Below, one piece after another: positions 37,511 through 48,251 of a stretch of 64,000 nt of DNA. This DNA is from Shewanella phaeophyticola (GTDB lineage Bacteria > Pseudomonadota > Gammaproteobacteria > Enterobacterales > Shewanellaceae): assembly GCF_025398315.1 (NCBI RefSeq), contig NZ_JAODOQ010000001.1:682001-746000 (forward strand), written 5' to 3'. A program made the translations under genes and the position numbers. How positions within the stretch are numbered: position 1 is the first letter of the stretch; each line of letters starts with the position of its first letter. The notes under the pieces are model-generated. The model worked only from the letters and a program-made list of their open reading frames with translations, made no database searches and was not told the DNA's origin.

Positions 37511-39746
37511 ATGAGTAACAATCTTTCATCATCAAAACCGTTAAGTAATGACAAACCTAAGTCAGCAGAAATAGATATTATTGTTCATTTAGGTAGCCGG
37601 TATAGGAACAGATGTCACTTATTACCAAACCTTATCACCTACACACATTCACTTGTTCGAAGGGGCGTCAAGTCAGTGTGAGGCATTAAATGAACAATTT
37701 GAAGCTGTGAGTAATGTTTCTGTTTATCACAAGGTAGTCAATCCTTTTGAAAGCCCAGTTATATTTCAATTAACACAACCGGTACAGTTTAGTGGTATAC
37801 AAAGTGTCAATAAGTTCACTCAAAAATTTAAAAATTTAAAAGTGATTGAAGAGTCATTAGCTGATCCATTTTGTCTTGAAGATGTCGTAAAGTTAATCCC
37901 AGCCATTAATGATAAAGGGCTCGATGAAAGCAAAACAACCATGTTAGTTGTTCAGCTTAATGGATTAGAGTTTGATTTGATTAATCAAAGCCATTATAGC
38001 GAGTTGGCTTTGTTTGATAATATTATTATTCAATCAATTAAAGATAGCTCATCATCTGAATATTTAACAGCGAAGTTCAAGGCGTTTAATCATTTACTTG
38101 CACTAGGTTATGAGTTGGTCTCAGTAAAGTCAGATTCAGTATTTGTAACTTACGAATTGTTGCTAAATGAAAATCAATCAGCATCACTCAAAAATGATAC
38201 TAAGTTGTCTAATTCAATATTACGAGTCAATGAATTAAATCAACAATTATCTGAAAATGTACAATCACTAAAAGCTGAGTTACAAAAAAATGAACAACGG
38301 CTTAGTGAAAATGATAAAAAAGCACAATTACAACTAGAACAATATCAGCTCAGTGCAAGTGAAGAGTTTTTAGCATTAACCAATGACTTTAGTCAGTTGG
38401 AAATCGAAAGAGACGAGTTACAGGCAGTAAGAGACAAGTTACAGGCCGAAAGATACAAGATAAAAGTAACAAGTGACAAGGTTGAAGCAGAAAGATCGCA
38501 GGCGGTAGAGCAACGTAACCAGTTACGAGTAGAGAGAGACCAGTTACAAGTCGAAAGAGACGAGATAAAAGTAACAAGTGACAAGTTGCAAGAAGATAGA
38601 GACAAGTTACAAGCAGAAAGAGACAAGTTAAAAGTAACAAGTGACAAGTTGCGAGAAGAGAGAGACAAGATACAGGCCGAAAGAGACAAGATAAAAGTAA
38701 CAAGTGACAAGGTTGAAGCTGAAAGAGCACAAGCGGTAGAGCAGTGTAACAAGTTGCGAGAAGATAGAGACAAGATACAGGCCGAAAGAGATAAGTTAAA
38801 AGTAACAAGTGACAAGGTTGAAGCTGAAAGAGCACAGGTGGTAGAGCAGCGTAACAAGTTGCGAGAAGAGAGAGACCAGTTACAAGTCGAAAGAGACGAG
38901 TTAAAAGTAACAAGTGACAAGGTTGAAGCAGAAAGAGCAGAAGCGGTAGAGCAGCGTAACAAGTTACGAGTAGAGAGAGACCAGTTACAAGTCGAAAGAG
39001 ACGAGTTAAAAGTAACAAGTGACAAGGTTGAAGCAGAAAGAGCACAAGCGGTAGAGCAGCGTAACAAGTTACGAGTAGAGAGAGACCAGTTACAAGTCGA
39101 AAGAGACGAGTTAAAAGTAACAAGTGACAAGGTTGAAGCTGCAAGAGCCCAGGCGGAAGACCAACGTGACAAGTTACAGGCAGAAAGAGACAAGTTAAAA
39201 GTAACAAGTGACAAGGTTGAAGCTGAAAGAGCACAAGCGGTAGAGCAGTGTAACCAGTTACAAGTGGAAAGAGACAAGCTTGAGGCTGAAAAAGCGCAGA
39301 TAAAAAGCCAATTAGAACAACGACAAAAAGATTTACAGTCTCAATACGATGAGTCAACATCACATATTACAAAACTACAATCTAAAGTCACTGAATTAGA
39401 AGCAGAGTTAATAGAGAGAACTACGCAGCGTGACAATGAGAATAAATGGCATTTAGAGCATAAAAACTGGGCTGAGTCATTAAATAAGCAGCTTGAAACA
39501 CTAAAACAAGAAATAAAAGAAATGACTCGTAGCGGTCATTTAGGCCAAAAAATATTGGCTAAATCACAGTTAGACTTAGAACACCTGCGTAAAAATTATG
39601 CTGAAAAAGTACAGTCAGAACAAGAGTTGATTGAGCTGGTTAAAGAGCTAAAGCAAAAGTTAACGTTAGCATCTAAATATTACTTTAAATTGCAGCAAGA
39701 GCACCCAGAGTTACTTAATGCGATAGAACATGTTGAGAGGGATTAA
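37511..39746 (+). CDS. FkbM-like N-terminal domain fused to a heptanucleotide-encoded coiled coil (frame broken once)
   Basis: From ATG 37511 the sequence reads IDIIVHLG, then after one extra base continues GAGIGTDVTYYQTLSPTHIHLFEG. This resembles motif I of FkbM-type SAM methyltransferases. Reading GGGGCC for GGTAGCC near 37595 repairs the frame. The fold continues to about residue 230 with weaker conservation (the NGLEFDLINQSH segment), so catalysis is uncertain. Residues about 298-593 are an uninterrupted charged coiled coil such as VTSDKVEAERAQAVEQRNKL. A final helical segment follows. The total is about 745 residues without membrane segments. The next gene starts two bases after the stop. 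Confidence 0.75.
38405..39290 (+). repeat. coding heptanucleotide array with 21-base-multiple super-repeats
   Basis: Some 126 seven-base units (GTGACAA, GTTACAA, GAGACAA, GTAACAA and relatives) run in register. The marker AGTAACAAGTGACAAG begins at 38465, 38570, 38633, 38696, 38801, 38906, 39011, 39116 and 39200. The distances are 105, 63, 63, 105, 105, 105, 105 and 84, all multiples of 21. The unit matches the non-coding tracts elsewhere in the window. Confidence 0.93.
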
Positions 39747-39748
39747 TA

Positions 39749-40696
39749 ATGCCTTCTAATTTTGAATTATTTAAAAAACAATTAGATGAAGCAGTTGAAC
39801 TCATCGATGAGTCGGTGTTAATGGATGATACTAATTATCCAGCAATATTAGACGAGGCTCTAGATACACAATCACTATTAGAACGCTGTGACTCAATATG
39901 CCTTAAACATAAGCCTAAAAAGCCAGTAATAAGAGTTATTCATCATCTGGCATGTAGTGGTGGTACGTTAATTTCCAAATGCATTTCTGCAATGCCAAAT
40001 GTGTATTTGTTAAGTGAGGTACATCCATTCACGGATCTCGGTATTGATAAAGGTAAGCCGAAATATGCTCCGACTGATTTAATATCACTAACTAAGTATG
40101 CTGGAATCCCAAAGCAAAAAGAATTAGCAGGGAGATTATTCAAGCAATCGATTGATAATATTTACGAACATGTCACATGTCTAGGTGGTATTTTAGTGTT
40201 GAGAGATCACACTCATGCTGATTTTAATACTGAGCAGCTAGTTCCAGCAAAGAGCACATTAATTGAATTGTTGGAAGATACATATGAAGTCAAATCTATA
40301 TTAACAATTCGCAATCCAATTGACTCTTATGCTTCGCTGCTAAAGAATGGATGGGTGCATTTTGAACCTCAAACTTTGGATGAATATTGCCGACGTTTAC
40401 TGTTATTAATTGAGCAATTTAACTCAGAGCAATTGTTTGAGTACGAAGAATTCTTAAAGGCTCCTCGAGAGCGTATGCAAGAGATAACAAATGCTCTTGA
40501 GTTACCTTTTGATGATACCTTTGAAGATGTATTTGGAGTTTTTAAGGTGACAGGTGATAGTGGTCGAAGTTCAGATGTTATTTCTGATCGTTCTAGAATA
40601 GCACCAGAAGAGATCATACGAGAAAGTCAAGGTTCACAAAACTTTCGGAAATTGAAAAAATTTAATTGGTTGGAAGATAAATGCAAAAAGATATAA
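39749..40696 (+). CDS. sulfotransferase-like protein
   Basis: The 315-residue protein has a P-loop-like stretch HLACSGGTLISKCISAM near residue 66, in the position of the 5'-phosphosulfate loop. A second motif, SILTIRNPIDSYASLL near residue 185, matches the 3'-phosphate-binding RxxxxSY region of PAPS-dependent sulfotransferases. The C-terminal third has DVISDRSRIAPEEI. It would transfer sulfate to a sugar or other acceptor in the cytoplasm. The lysine of the classical loop is absent, so activity is less certain. It overlaps the next gene by 16 bases. Confidence 0.65.
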   Translation: MPSNFELFKKQLDEAVELIDESVLMDDTNYPAILDEALDTQSLLERCDSICLKHKPKKPVIRVIHHLACSGGTLISKCISAMPNVYLLSEVHPFTDLGIDKGKPKYAPTDLISLTKYAGIPKQKELAGRLFKQSIDNIYEHVTCLGGILVLRDHTHADFNTEQLVPAKSTLIELLEDTYEVKSILTIRNPIDSYASLLKNGWVHFEPQTLDEYCRRLLLLIEQFNSEQLFEYEEFLKAPRERMQEITNALELPFDDTFEDVFGVFKVTGDSGRSSDVISDRSRIAPEEIIRESQGSQNFRKLKKFNWLEDKCKKI

Positions 40697-43446
40697 GTAT
40701 AATTTTGGTTGGCACTGATTGGAATAATTGCGCTCTAACTAAATCATTAAACTCTGTACAAGCTTTTAAGGAAAATACAGGGCACCAAGTTGAATGTCTA
40801 ATTGTTGAAGGATTGGCAAAAAATGTTGATGTTAATACGTTAAATTACGAGAAAATTAATCAACTCCCAGAAATAGTAAGCGAATACCTTGGTTTTGAAG
40901 ATTACAACTATTATGTAGACCACCTTGCGGTAGAACATTTTTTTAAGCGCGTATTAAAAGCTGCTCAGGGGCGTTATTTCATTTTACTTAGAGAAGGTGA
41001 TCAAGTTGGCTTTACTAAGTCTCTGAATTCACTTAGCTTTTGAAAGCCCTATTTATCTAATACCGCAAATTAATAATCCGGATTATTTTTCTTTGTTCAA
41101 TCAAGCTATTAACAAGCAAGAGAGTGAAACGCTAAATGTTAAAGAAATTGCGGCGTTAAGCTTTCTATCTTATGACTCAGCCTTCTTGATTAATAAAGAA
41201 TTGGTTATAAGTGAATTTAATAACGTAAAAAAAATACTTAGCGATAATTTGTTTGGTGTGTTTAATAACATGGTATGGCATTTAATACTAACACAAACAA
41301 GTCAAGTCAAGCTTTCTCGGTCAATGGCTACATTACCTGCGACTAAAAACTTTGAGAGTCACTTACAGGTAATGAGATCTTACTCTATTGAGCATATTTT
41401 TGAACTAATTAATACTTCAGTCATTGAAAGCGAGACTAAACATATAACTAAAAGTTTCATTAACCAAATTAATTGCTTAGTAAAGAGTGTTATTGAAGAG
41501 TACTTTGTCAGAAATTTGAATGACACAGAGAGAGAAGTGGGCTTTTCTTTCAAAAAACTCATTAATAGTATTGATGAGGTTAAAGTGGATTTCCCTTTTT
41601 ATACGCTAAATGATTTAAATGAAACCCCAAGAGTTAGTCTCGTATCGTCACTGTTTCGTGGGCAAAGATATGTTTATTCCTTCCTCGAAAATTTGTTAGT
41701 ACTTGAAGGTGCTGATGAGCATGAGATTATTATTGTTTCACCTGGTTTTAATCTGCTTCAAGACTGTGTGCTTTTAGCCGCGAGCGATAAATACAAAAAA
41801 ATAAAAGTGTTCGGATTAAGTTATGACCCAGGTATTTACAATTGTTGGAATCATGCCATTAAAAATGCCAAAGGAACATATATTTCAAATGCTAACCTTG
41901 ATGACCGGCGTCACAAAGATCATGTGGCGGAATTAGTAGCGGCGCTTGATAACTCGGATGCCCTAGTTGCAGGCTCTGGCATTGCGGTTACAGACGACGA
42001 AAAGCAACTTAATCCAATAGGTTATACGACGACAGATTTAATCAACCATTTTTCGGGTGATTTCTGGTACTTCTCAAACGATTTGCCGCAGGGTAGAGAA
42101 TTTAAATCACTGGAAGATTTTTTGTCATACAAGACAAATCATTAAAACAGTGCATGAATTTTGCGCATTGCATGCCTGTATGGCGAAAAGAGCTTCATGA
42201 ACGTTTCGGTTACTTTGACGAAGAATCCTTTGGTACTTATGCAGATTTTGCCATGTGGCTAAACTTGCTTGCTTCAGGCGAGAAATATGTGCACGTCAAT
42301 AAAAATCTAGGCCTTTACTTAATTGACCCTAATTCTCATAATCGTCGCAATAACAACGCGACGCAGTGGTTAAATATGGTAAAACCATACTTGCCAGAGG
42401 GGGTTCACCACGGTGTACCAGAGCACGTAGATTCTAAAGATGACTTTGAGTCAAATAAACAAGTAAACGATAAGTTGAATTTTGGTACACAGTTCGATAA
42501 AAACTATGGTAACCACCGTTCTGGCTGGAGCTTTGCAATTGCTGGCTTGGTTGAGCATCATGATCCTGAAGCAAGTATTTATGTAGATACGTTTATAGAA
42601 CGTAAGTTTGTATGGGGAGGCGATCATGGTGAAGCATCTAGCAGTCAGCCTATGCCTTACGACAAGCCATGGATAGGGTTTATACATGTGCCACCGTTTG
42701 TACCATCTTGGTTTCAATATGAGCAAAGCAATCAGCAGATTTTCGCTACTGAATTATGGCAGAAGAGTATAAAATACTGTAAAGGACTTATTTGTCTCAC
42801 TGAATATCATAAACGAGCACTTGAGGAATACCTTAATCCAGATTTTCCAATTAGTGTATTAAAGCACCCTACAGAGTTTCCTGAGAAATCGTTTAGCATG
42901 GAAAAGTATCGCTCTAACCCTAATAAAAGAGTTGTTCAAATTGGCTGGTGGTTAAGAAAACTAAATGCTATAGGGTATATTCAGGTAGATAATCACACAC
43001 CAACGTTATTAGGCTCCTCAGATTGGTCTAAGAATATTATTCAATATGCCGAGCGCAGATACTTTGGGTTAGTGGAACCGATTACGAGCAAAAATGCAGA
43101 TATAATCGACTTTCTAGATAACGATAAATATGACGAATTACTGACAGAGAACATCGTTTTTATCGATTTTTATGATACATCAGCCAATAACGCCGTTATC
43201 GAGTGTATCGCCAGAGCAACGCCAATTGTCGTATGCCGACACCCAGCGGTAGAAGAGTACTTGGGCTCAGATTACCCACTCTTTTACGATACACCTGAAG
43301 AGGTTCCTAGGTTAATCACTGATGATAATATTTTGGCAGCACATGAGCATATGAGCAATAATTCTATTAGAAATGAATTGACGCTTGAAGCATTTGTGAA
43401 AAGTTTTAGAGAGTGTGAGGTGGTGAAAAATGTTACAAGACAATAA
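40681..43446 (+). CDS. large multidomain glycosyltransferase (frame broken twice)
   Basis: Three consecutive frames form one protein of about 920 residues. Part one (SIILVGTDWNNCALTKSL) is a GT2-like opening. Part two contains a second GT2-like domain, TPRVSLVSSLFRGQRYVYSF through NCWNHAIKNAKGTYISNANLDDRR, with a DD motif. Part three continues with RFGYFDEESFGTYADFAMWL and then a GT-B-like domain (GLICLTEYHKRALEEYL, VVQIGWWLRKLNAIGY, NAVIECIARATPIVV). The frame shifts near 41040 and 42120 lie at short T runs; at the second, adding one T gives AspPhePheValIleGln and joins the frames. It probably adds two or more sugars to the polymer. Confidence 0.72.
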
Positions 43447-43588
43447 GGCCATTATGAGTTTAGTTGTAAAGCGAAAAGAGAGAGTTGAAAACCTTCAAAA
43501 GCTATTTAAAATCGTGAATGTTAAGGCTATGAAGCCTCAAATTTCTTTACAAAAAACAGAGGAAAAATCTTGGGGGTATATCATATAA
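43430..43588 (+). CDS. small coupled reading frame, 52 residues
   Basis: ATG 43430 lies inside the end of the preceding gene, and the frame ends TAATG, sharing one base with the sulfotransferase start at 43588. The peptide is basic and helical (KRKERVENLQKLF). Overlap at both ends makes translation likely. It could also be the tail of a longer protein left after an undetected frame shift. No family is recognised. Confidence 0.45.
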   Translation: MLQDNKAIMSLVVKRKERVENLQKLFKIVNVKAMKPQISLQKTEEKSWGYII

Positions 43589-44567
43589 TGACAGTTAAAA
43601 ACATAGTGCTTCATATTGGGCTTTCTAAAACGGGCACAAGTTCAATACAAAATTATATACGTGATAGCCTGGCGCAACTACGTACTCTAGGCGTTTCAGC
43701 ACTTATAGATAATGACTGGCCACACGGCTTAGCAAAAGCCATAAATGCAAGCGATGAGGCTTTTAAAGACAAGTTCAAAGAGTCTTTAAAGTCAGAAGAA
43801 TCAGAGAATTTAATTATTTCTTCTGAATATTTTGAGTTTATGGATGAAGCCAAAGTTCGGGCTGTAAAATCATTCCTATGTGATTATCAGGTCACTGTTG
43901 TTGTTTACTTAAAACGACAAGATAAAGCCATTATCAGTATGTATAACGAGGAAGTTAAAAAGGGAATAACCTTACTCGACTTCAGAGAGTATTGCAGGCA
44001 AAACTGGCGTAGGTTTGACTACTGTTCGCTTTTACAAAAATGGTCAACTGCATTTGGTGTTGAAAATATGGTTGTTCGACCTTTTGATGTAAACTCTTTC
44101 TATAATGAGGATTTGTTGCAAGATTTTTTTGTTCTATTGGTATTAATATCCTCTCAGAAATAAAAGCACCAAGAGTGAACCAATCGGTAAGTCGCCTAGC
44201 TTTAGAGATTACAAGGCTTTTATATTTAGGCGGGCAGAAAAGGTATGATCATCAAACTGAATACGCAAAAGCCATAAGCCTTTCATATCAAATAGATAAG
44301 TTAATACAAGACAAGTTTAAGCCATTTGCTGATGATGAAAGCTATTTCACTTCAATTATAGAATTATCAAATTTTGTAAAAAAATTTGAACATTCGAATA
44401 GAAGTTTATTGGATTTCAGTTGCTTTTCTAAAGAAGGATTTTCGACACCAGAAAAATTGTCTTTGTCCCCAATCTCACACTCCACTTTAATTGAACTGTT
44501 AAATGAAACTGAACATGCTGGCTTAGTGACGAATGATGTTTTGGAAAAAGCAATTACATTTATATAA
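43588..44567 (+). CDS. sulfotransferase-like protein (frame broken once)
   Basis: The start VLHIGLSKTGTSSIQNYI carries the P-loop-like SKTGTSSIQ motif that binds the 5'-phosphosulfate of PAPS. TVVVYLKRQDKAIISMYNEEV is the counterpart of the 3'-phosphate site. The first frame ends at 44163; adding one T to the T run near 44123 gives AspPhePheCysSerIleGly and leads into NQSVSRLALEITRLLYLGG and the rest, up to the stop at 44567. The intact protein would have about 326 residues. ATG 43588 is preferred over upstream 43570 because of the TAATG overlap with the small frame. Confidence 0.72.
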
Positions 44568-44594
44568 AAATATAAGAGGTTAGAATAACTAGGT

Positions 44595-45236
44595 ATGAGA
44601 ATTTCACACAAAAATAAATTTATTTGGATATCTAAGCCAAAAACGGGAAGTACTAGTTACCGTAAATTACTTGACGAGCATAGTGATGTTTTTTCTTGTC
44701 AGGAGTTTCCATTTCATCATCATGTTACTTTGGCTCAACTGAAAAGTACTTTTGAGAAAGAGGGGTGGAACTTTGAAGATTACTACAAAATTGTTGGCGT
44801 TAGAAATCCATATACTTTAGTTTTATCACTTTTCACTTACGGGAAACCCGATAAGAATAATGTCTTTTGGTGGCAGAAAAGTGATTCATACAAACCAGAT
44901 GAATTGAGTACTTTTACATCGTTTATAACCAATAAATCGAACCATGGATGGTTTTATAATCGGCATAGAATCGACGTTTATAGTAATGATTTGAGCGGCG
45001 AACAATTGGCTGATTTGGTTTTTCCTGTAGACTTAAAGAATGAATTCTCGACTTCTTTTTATAAGAATACAGGTATTCTTCTGGGTGAACCACCAAGGTT
45101 AAATAATAGTGAGAAAAGTGATATTTTAGTTGAAGAGGTAAGGGATTGTTTTAACTCTGGAGACCTACATAAGGTGTTTTTGGATATTTTTGAAAAAGAT
45201 ATTGCTAGGTTTGATTATTTAAACCCATTCAAGTAA
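44595..45236 (+). CDS. sulfotransferase family protein
   Basis: The 213-residue protein starts FIWISKPKTGSTSYRKLL, a clear PAPS 5'-phosphosulfate loop of the sulfotransferase 2-like type. YKIVGVRNPYTLVLSLFTYG is the 3'-phosphate region with conserved Arg and Ser. A histidine-rich FPFHHHVTLAQL follows the loop, where the catalytic base often lies. The frame is intact. It follows another sulfotransferase gene by 27 bases and is probably cotranscribed. Confidence 0.82.
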   Translation: MRISHKNKFIWISKPKTGSTSYRKLLDEHSDVFSCQEFPFHHHVTLAQLKSTFEKEGWNFEDYYKIVGVRNPYTLVLSLFTYGKPDKNNVFWWQKSDSYKPDELSTFTSFITNKSNHGWFYNRHRIDVYSNDLSGEQLADLVFPVDLKNEFSTSFYKNTGILLGEPPRLNNSEKSDILVEEVRDCFNSGDLHKVFLDIFEKDIARFDYLNPFK

Positions 45237-45397
45237 GTATACAGTTAGAGCTAAACTGTGTTATACCATGTATCCATAAAAATAAGACTAATGCCGTAAA
45301 TTAGCGCAGTTTTTATGATGATAATAGTAAACAGCTAATATCTGAATCTTATAATGAAGAAATTTGCAGATTTGAATTTAAGTTTTGAGTAATTATT

Positions 45398-46060
45398 TTG
45401 AGTAAACGTTACCTTTTTATATGCGGGGATCCTAGATCAGGCTCGACAGCATTAAATTAATTGATTAACCTTCATCATGAGTTGTTGCTCACTACGGAGC
45501 GGTACTTTAAGACTATTTACAATGATAAAGAGCTATTCCCTAAGATGTTCACGAAGAAAGATCTTCTTGATTACAGTCAAAGTCAAAGCTTCTGGGCGTC
45601 TTTTAATGAAGCTAAGTATGTTGAGAAATTTTACGAAAGATCTTCATACATCGGTGAAAAAATGCTCTTGTTATATAAAAGGTTTGACTTATTAGCTTCG
45701 AATTTTCCTAAGGAAACTAAAGTTATTTTTATTCGTAGAAACCCCTTTGAAGTAGCTTCAAGTCAAGATTATAAGGTAGCAGTGTCTGATTGGAAAGATG
45801 CAGAGCGCCAATTAAAATTGTTTGCAGATAAGTTAGATATTTTGGAAATAAATTATGATGAACTTTTTAAAAGTGATTACGATAACTCAGTATTTTGCAT
45901 CTCTCGAATAACTGATTTTTTAGGCGTTCCTGAATTCTCCCAAAGTCCTTTATTAGAATGCGAGGCAAGATTTTTCTCTAGAAAAACGCTTAATCAGATT
46001 AACTTAAGTGATGAGGAAATAGATTATATAGAAAAAAATGTTGAGGTAAGCTTTCAATGA
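45398..46060 (+). pseudogene. sulfotransferase with an in-frame stop near the P-loop
   Basis: From TTG 45398 the frame reads RYLFICGDPRSGSTALN, a strong sulfotransferase P-loop, then TAA at 45458, then LINLHHELLLTTERYF in the same frame to the stop at 46060. Changing the TAA to CAA (Gln) would give a complete protein of about 220 residues with VIFIRRNPFEVASSQ as the 3'-phosphate site. Unlike the other breaks this is a substitution, not an indel. It could be a real nonsense mutation or an error. Its stop overlaps the next start as ATGA. Bases 45237-45397 show nothing else. Confidence 0.65.
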
Positions 46061-46284
46061 AAATAGTGATAATTGGAACCTCGAACTCAGTGATAGGTGC
46101 TAAAGGCTACCTAAAAGCTTTGAGACTTGAACATGAGGTAATTCAACTGTCTTGCGGAAGAGTGCCCTTTTATTATCATATTATGATGATAATAAAGCAT
46201 AAAGAACTAATTGAGTCTTCTGATTTGTTAATTGTAGATCATTATATCAATGATATAGGCGTGTATGCGCATAAGTTAGGGAAA
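46057..46284 (+). pseudogene. 5' part of an unknown gene, truncated by a transposase fragment
   Basis: The frame begins MKIVIIGTSNSVIGAKGYLKAL, a nucleotide- or SGNH-like first strand and loop, and includes LLIVDHYINDIGVYAHKL, which recalls SGNH or WcbI-like polysaccharide-modifying enzymes. After about 76 residues it runs into RAYT sequence (VCDRYNWVVHAYCLMSNHYH in the next frame) and stops soon after. The 3' part of the original gene was not found downstream. It overlaps the previous gene by four bases (ATGA), so it was once part of the same operon. Confidence 0.6.
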
Positions 46285-47009
46285 GAGATGTTTGTGATCG
46301 TTATAACTGGGTTGTTCATGCCTATTGTCTGATGAGCAACCACTACCACCTTCTGGTTGAAACGCCGGATGCTAATCTTAGCAAAGGGATGCGGCAGTTA
46401 AACGGTGTATTTACTCAATCAATGAATCGTAAGCATCATCGTGTCGGGCATTTGTTCCAAGGGCGATACAAGGCTATTTTGGTTGATAAAGAGACTTATC
46501 TGCTTGAGTTGTGCCGTTACATTGTCCTGAATCCTGTTCGGGCAAAAATGGTTGATTCTCCCGACGAATGGTTGTGGTCTAGCTGGCATTGTATGCTGGG
46601 AAATATTGATTTGCCTGACTGGTTATCGACAGATGCTTTACTTAGGTTATTTGCTGCAAACCGTAGTGAAGCGATTCAATTTTATATTGCATTTGTTAAA
46701 AATGGTGTTGGTAAAAGGGTATGGGATGAGTTGCAGCATCAGATATTTTTAGGTGATGATGCTTTTTGTCGCCAGGCATCAGGCAATGCAGGAGGGAGTG
46801 GCAGGTGATTTACTGGAAGTTCCTTTTAAGCAGCGCAGCGCCACCCTTTAACACTGGAAGAATATCAAGCACAAGCTGATGATAAACATCAGGCAATAGC
46901 TAATGCTTACTGCTCTGGTGGGTATACACAAAAACAGATAGGCGATTACTTTGGTTTACATTATTCGCAAATCAGTCGCATTGTTGCAAAATACAATAGT
47001 GGCTCTTGA
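46284..47009 (+). mobile_element. REP-associated tyrosine transposase (RAYT) fragment, frame broken
   Basis: HAYCLMSNHYHLLVETPDANLSKGMRQLNGVFTQ is the diagnostic HxH and following helix of the Y1 transposase family. VGHLFQGRYKAILVDKE and LCRYIVLNPVRAKMV continue it, and the C-terminal HTH reads YTQKQIGDYFGLHYSQISRIV. The N-terminal 60-odd residues, with the start region, are missing. Frame changes near 46762 (T run) and 46845 break the rest. RAYT enzymes move REP palindromes. This copy is non-functional as read. Confidence 0.85.
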
Positions 47010-47069
47010 ACCACTATTTCTTTGAAAAAGACGCTTATAAACGTCATTAATGACAACGAGTAAATATAA

Positions 47070-48186
47070 ATGAAAAAAGCATTAATCACCGGTGTCACCG
47101 GTCAAGATGGCTCCTATTTAGCCGAATTTTTATTGGAAAAAGGCTACGAAGTACACGGTATTAAACGCCGTGCTTCATCACTTAATACAGAACGAGTCGA
47201 TCATATTTATCAAGACCGACATGCCGCTAACCCGAAGTTTTTCTTACACTATGGGGATTTAACCGATTCATCTAACTTAACCCGTATCATTAAAGATGTG
47301 CAGCCAGATGAAGTGTATAATCTTGGTGCGCAATCCCATGTTGCAGTATCTTTTGAATGCCCAGAATATACCGCTGATGTTGATGCTATGGGTACGCTAC
47401 GTTTATTAGAAGCGATTCGCTTTTTAGGCTTGGAAAAAAAGACCAAGTTCTACCAGGCTTCTACCTCTGAGCTTTACGGTGAAGTACAAGAAATTCCACA
47501 AACAGAAACCACGCCGTTTCACCCACGTTCACCTTATGCTGTAGCTAAAATGTATGCCTATTGGATTGTGGTTAACTATCGTGAGTCTTACGGCATGTAT
47601 GCTTGTAACGGTATTTTGTTTAACCATGAGTCTCCACGTCGTGGTGAAACCTTTGTAACCCGTAAAATTACCCGTGCAATTGCCAATATTGCCCAAGGGT
47701 TAGAGCAATGCTTGTACCTCGGTAATATGGATGCATTACGTGATTGGGAGTCATGCTAAAGATTACGTACGTATGCAATGGATGATGTTACAGCAAGATG
47801 TAGCTGATGATTTTGTTATTGCCACGGGTAAGCAAATTTCAGTACGCGAATTTGTTAGAATGTCCGCACTAGAAGCGGGCATTGAGCTTGAGTTTAGCGG
47901 TGAAGGTATTAACGAGATTGCAACTGTCACTGCTGTCAGTGGCGATAATGCCCCTGGCGTTAAAGTAGGTGATGTGGTTGTAAAAGTAGATCCACGTTAT
48001 TTCCGCCCTGCAGAAGTGGAAACCTTATTGGGTAACCCTGCTAAAGCAAAAGCTAAGCTGGGCTGGACACCAGAAATTACCGTAGAACAAATGTGTGCTG
48101 AAATGGTGCAACATGATTTAGGTAAAGCTAAGCAACACGCTATTTTAAAACATCATGGTTATGATGTTGCGGTGGCAAAAGAATAA
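47070..48186 (+). CDS. gmd: GDP-mannose 4,6-dehydratase (frame broken once)
   Basis: Gmd converts GDP-D-mannose to the 4-keto-6-deoxy form, the first step to GDP-L-fucose and related sugars. It shows [27 protein letters not shown] read in pieces, [28 protein letters not shown] and the [11 protein letters not shown] catalytic region with [14 protein letters not shown]. The break near 47747 falls in AspTrpGlyHis; reading GGGGCC for GGGAGTC repairs it and leads into [15 protein letters not shown]. Combined length about 371 residues is normal. GDP-mannose would come from manC and manB. Confidence 0.95.
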
Positions 48187-48204
48187 TAAATTGTAGTTAG
48201 TATT

Positions 48205-48231
48205 AATGCCAACTTCGAGTTGGCATTTTTG
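48205..48231 (+). terminator. intrinsic terminator after gmd, inside the locus
   Basis: AATGCCAACT at 48205-48214 pairs with AGTTGGCATT at 48218-48227 around a three-base loop, followed by five T residues. It would stop part of the transcription reaching the next gene unless an antiterminated (RfaH-modified) polymerase reads through. Confidence 0.75.
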
Positions 48232-48251
48232 TTAACGAGTTGGAATATTAT

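Noticed and set aside
38389..39363. Two long minus frames opposite the coiled coil
   Set aside because: Antisense reading of the same seven-base repeat; the plus frame continues into non-repeat protein on both sides, these do not.
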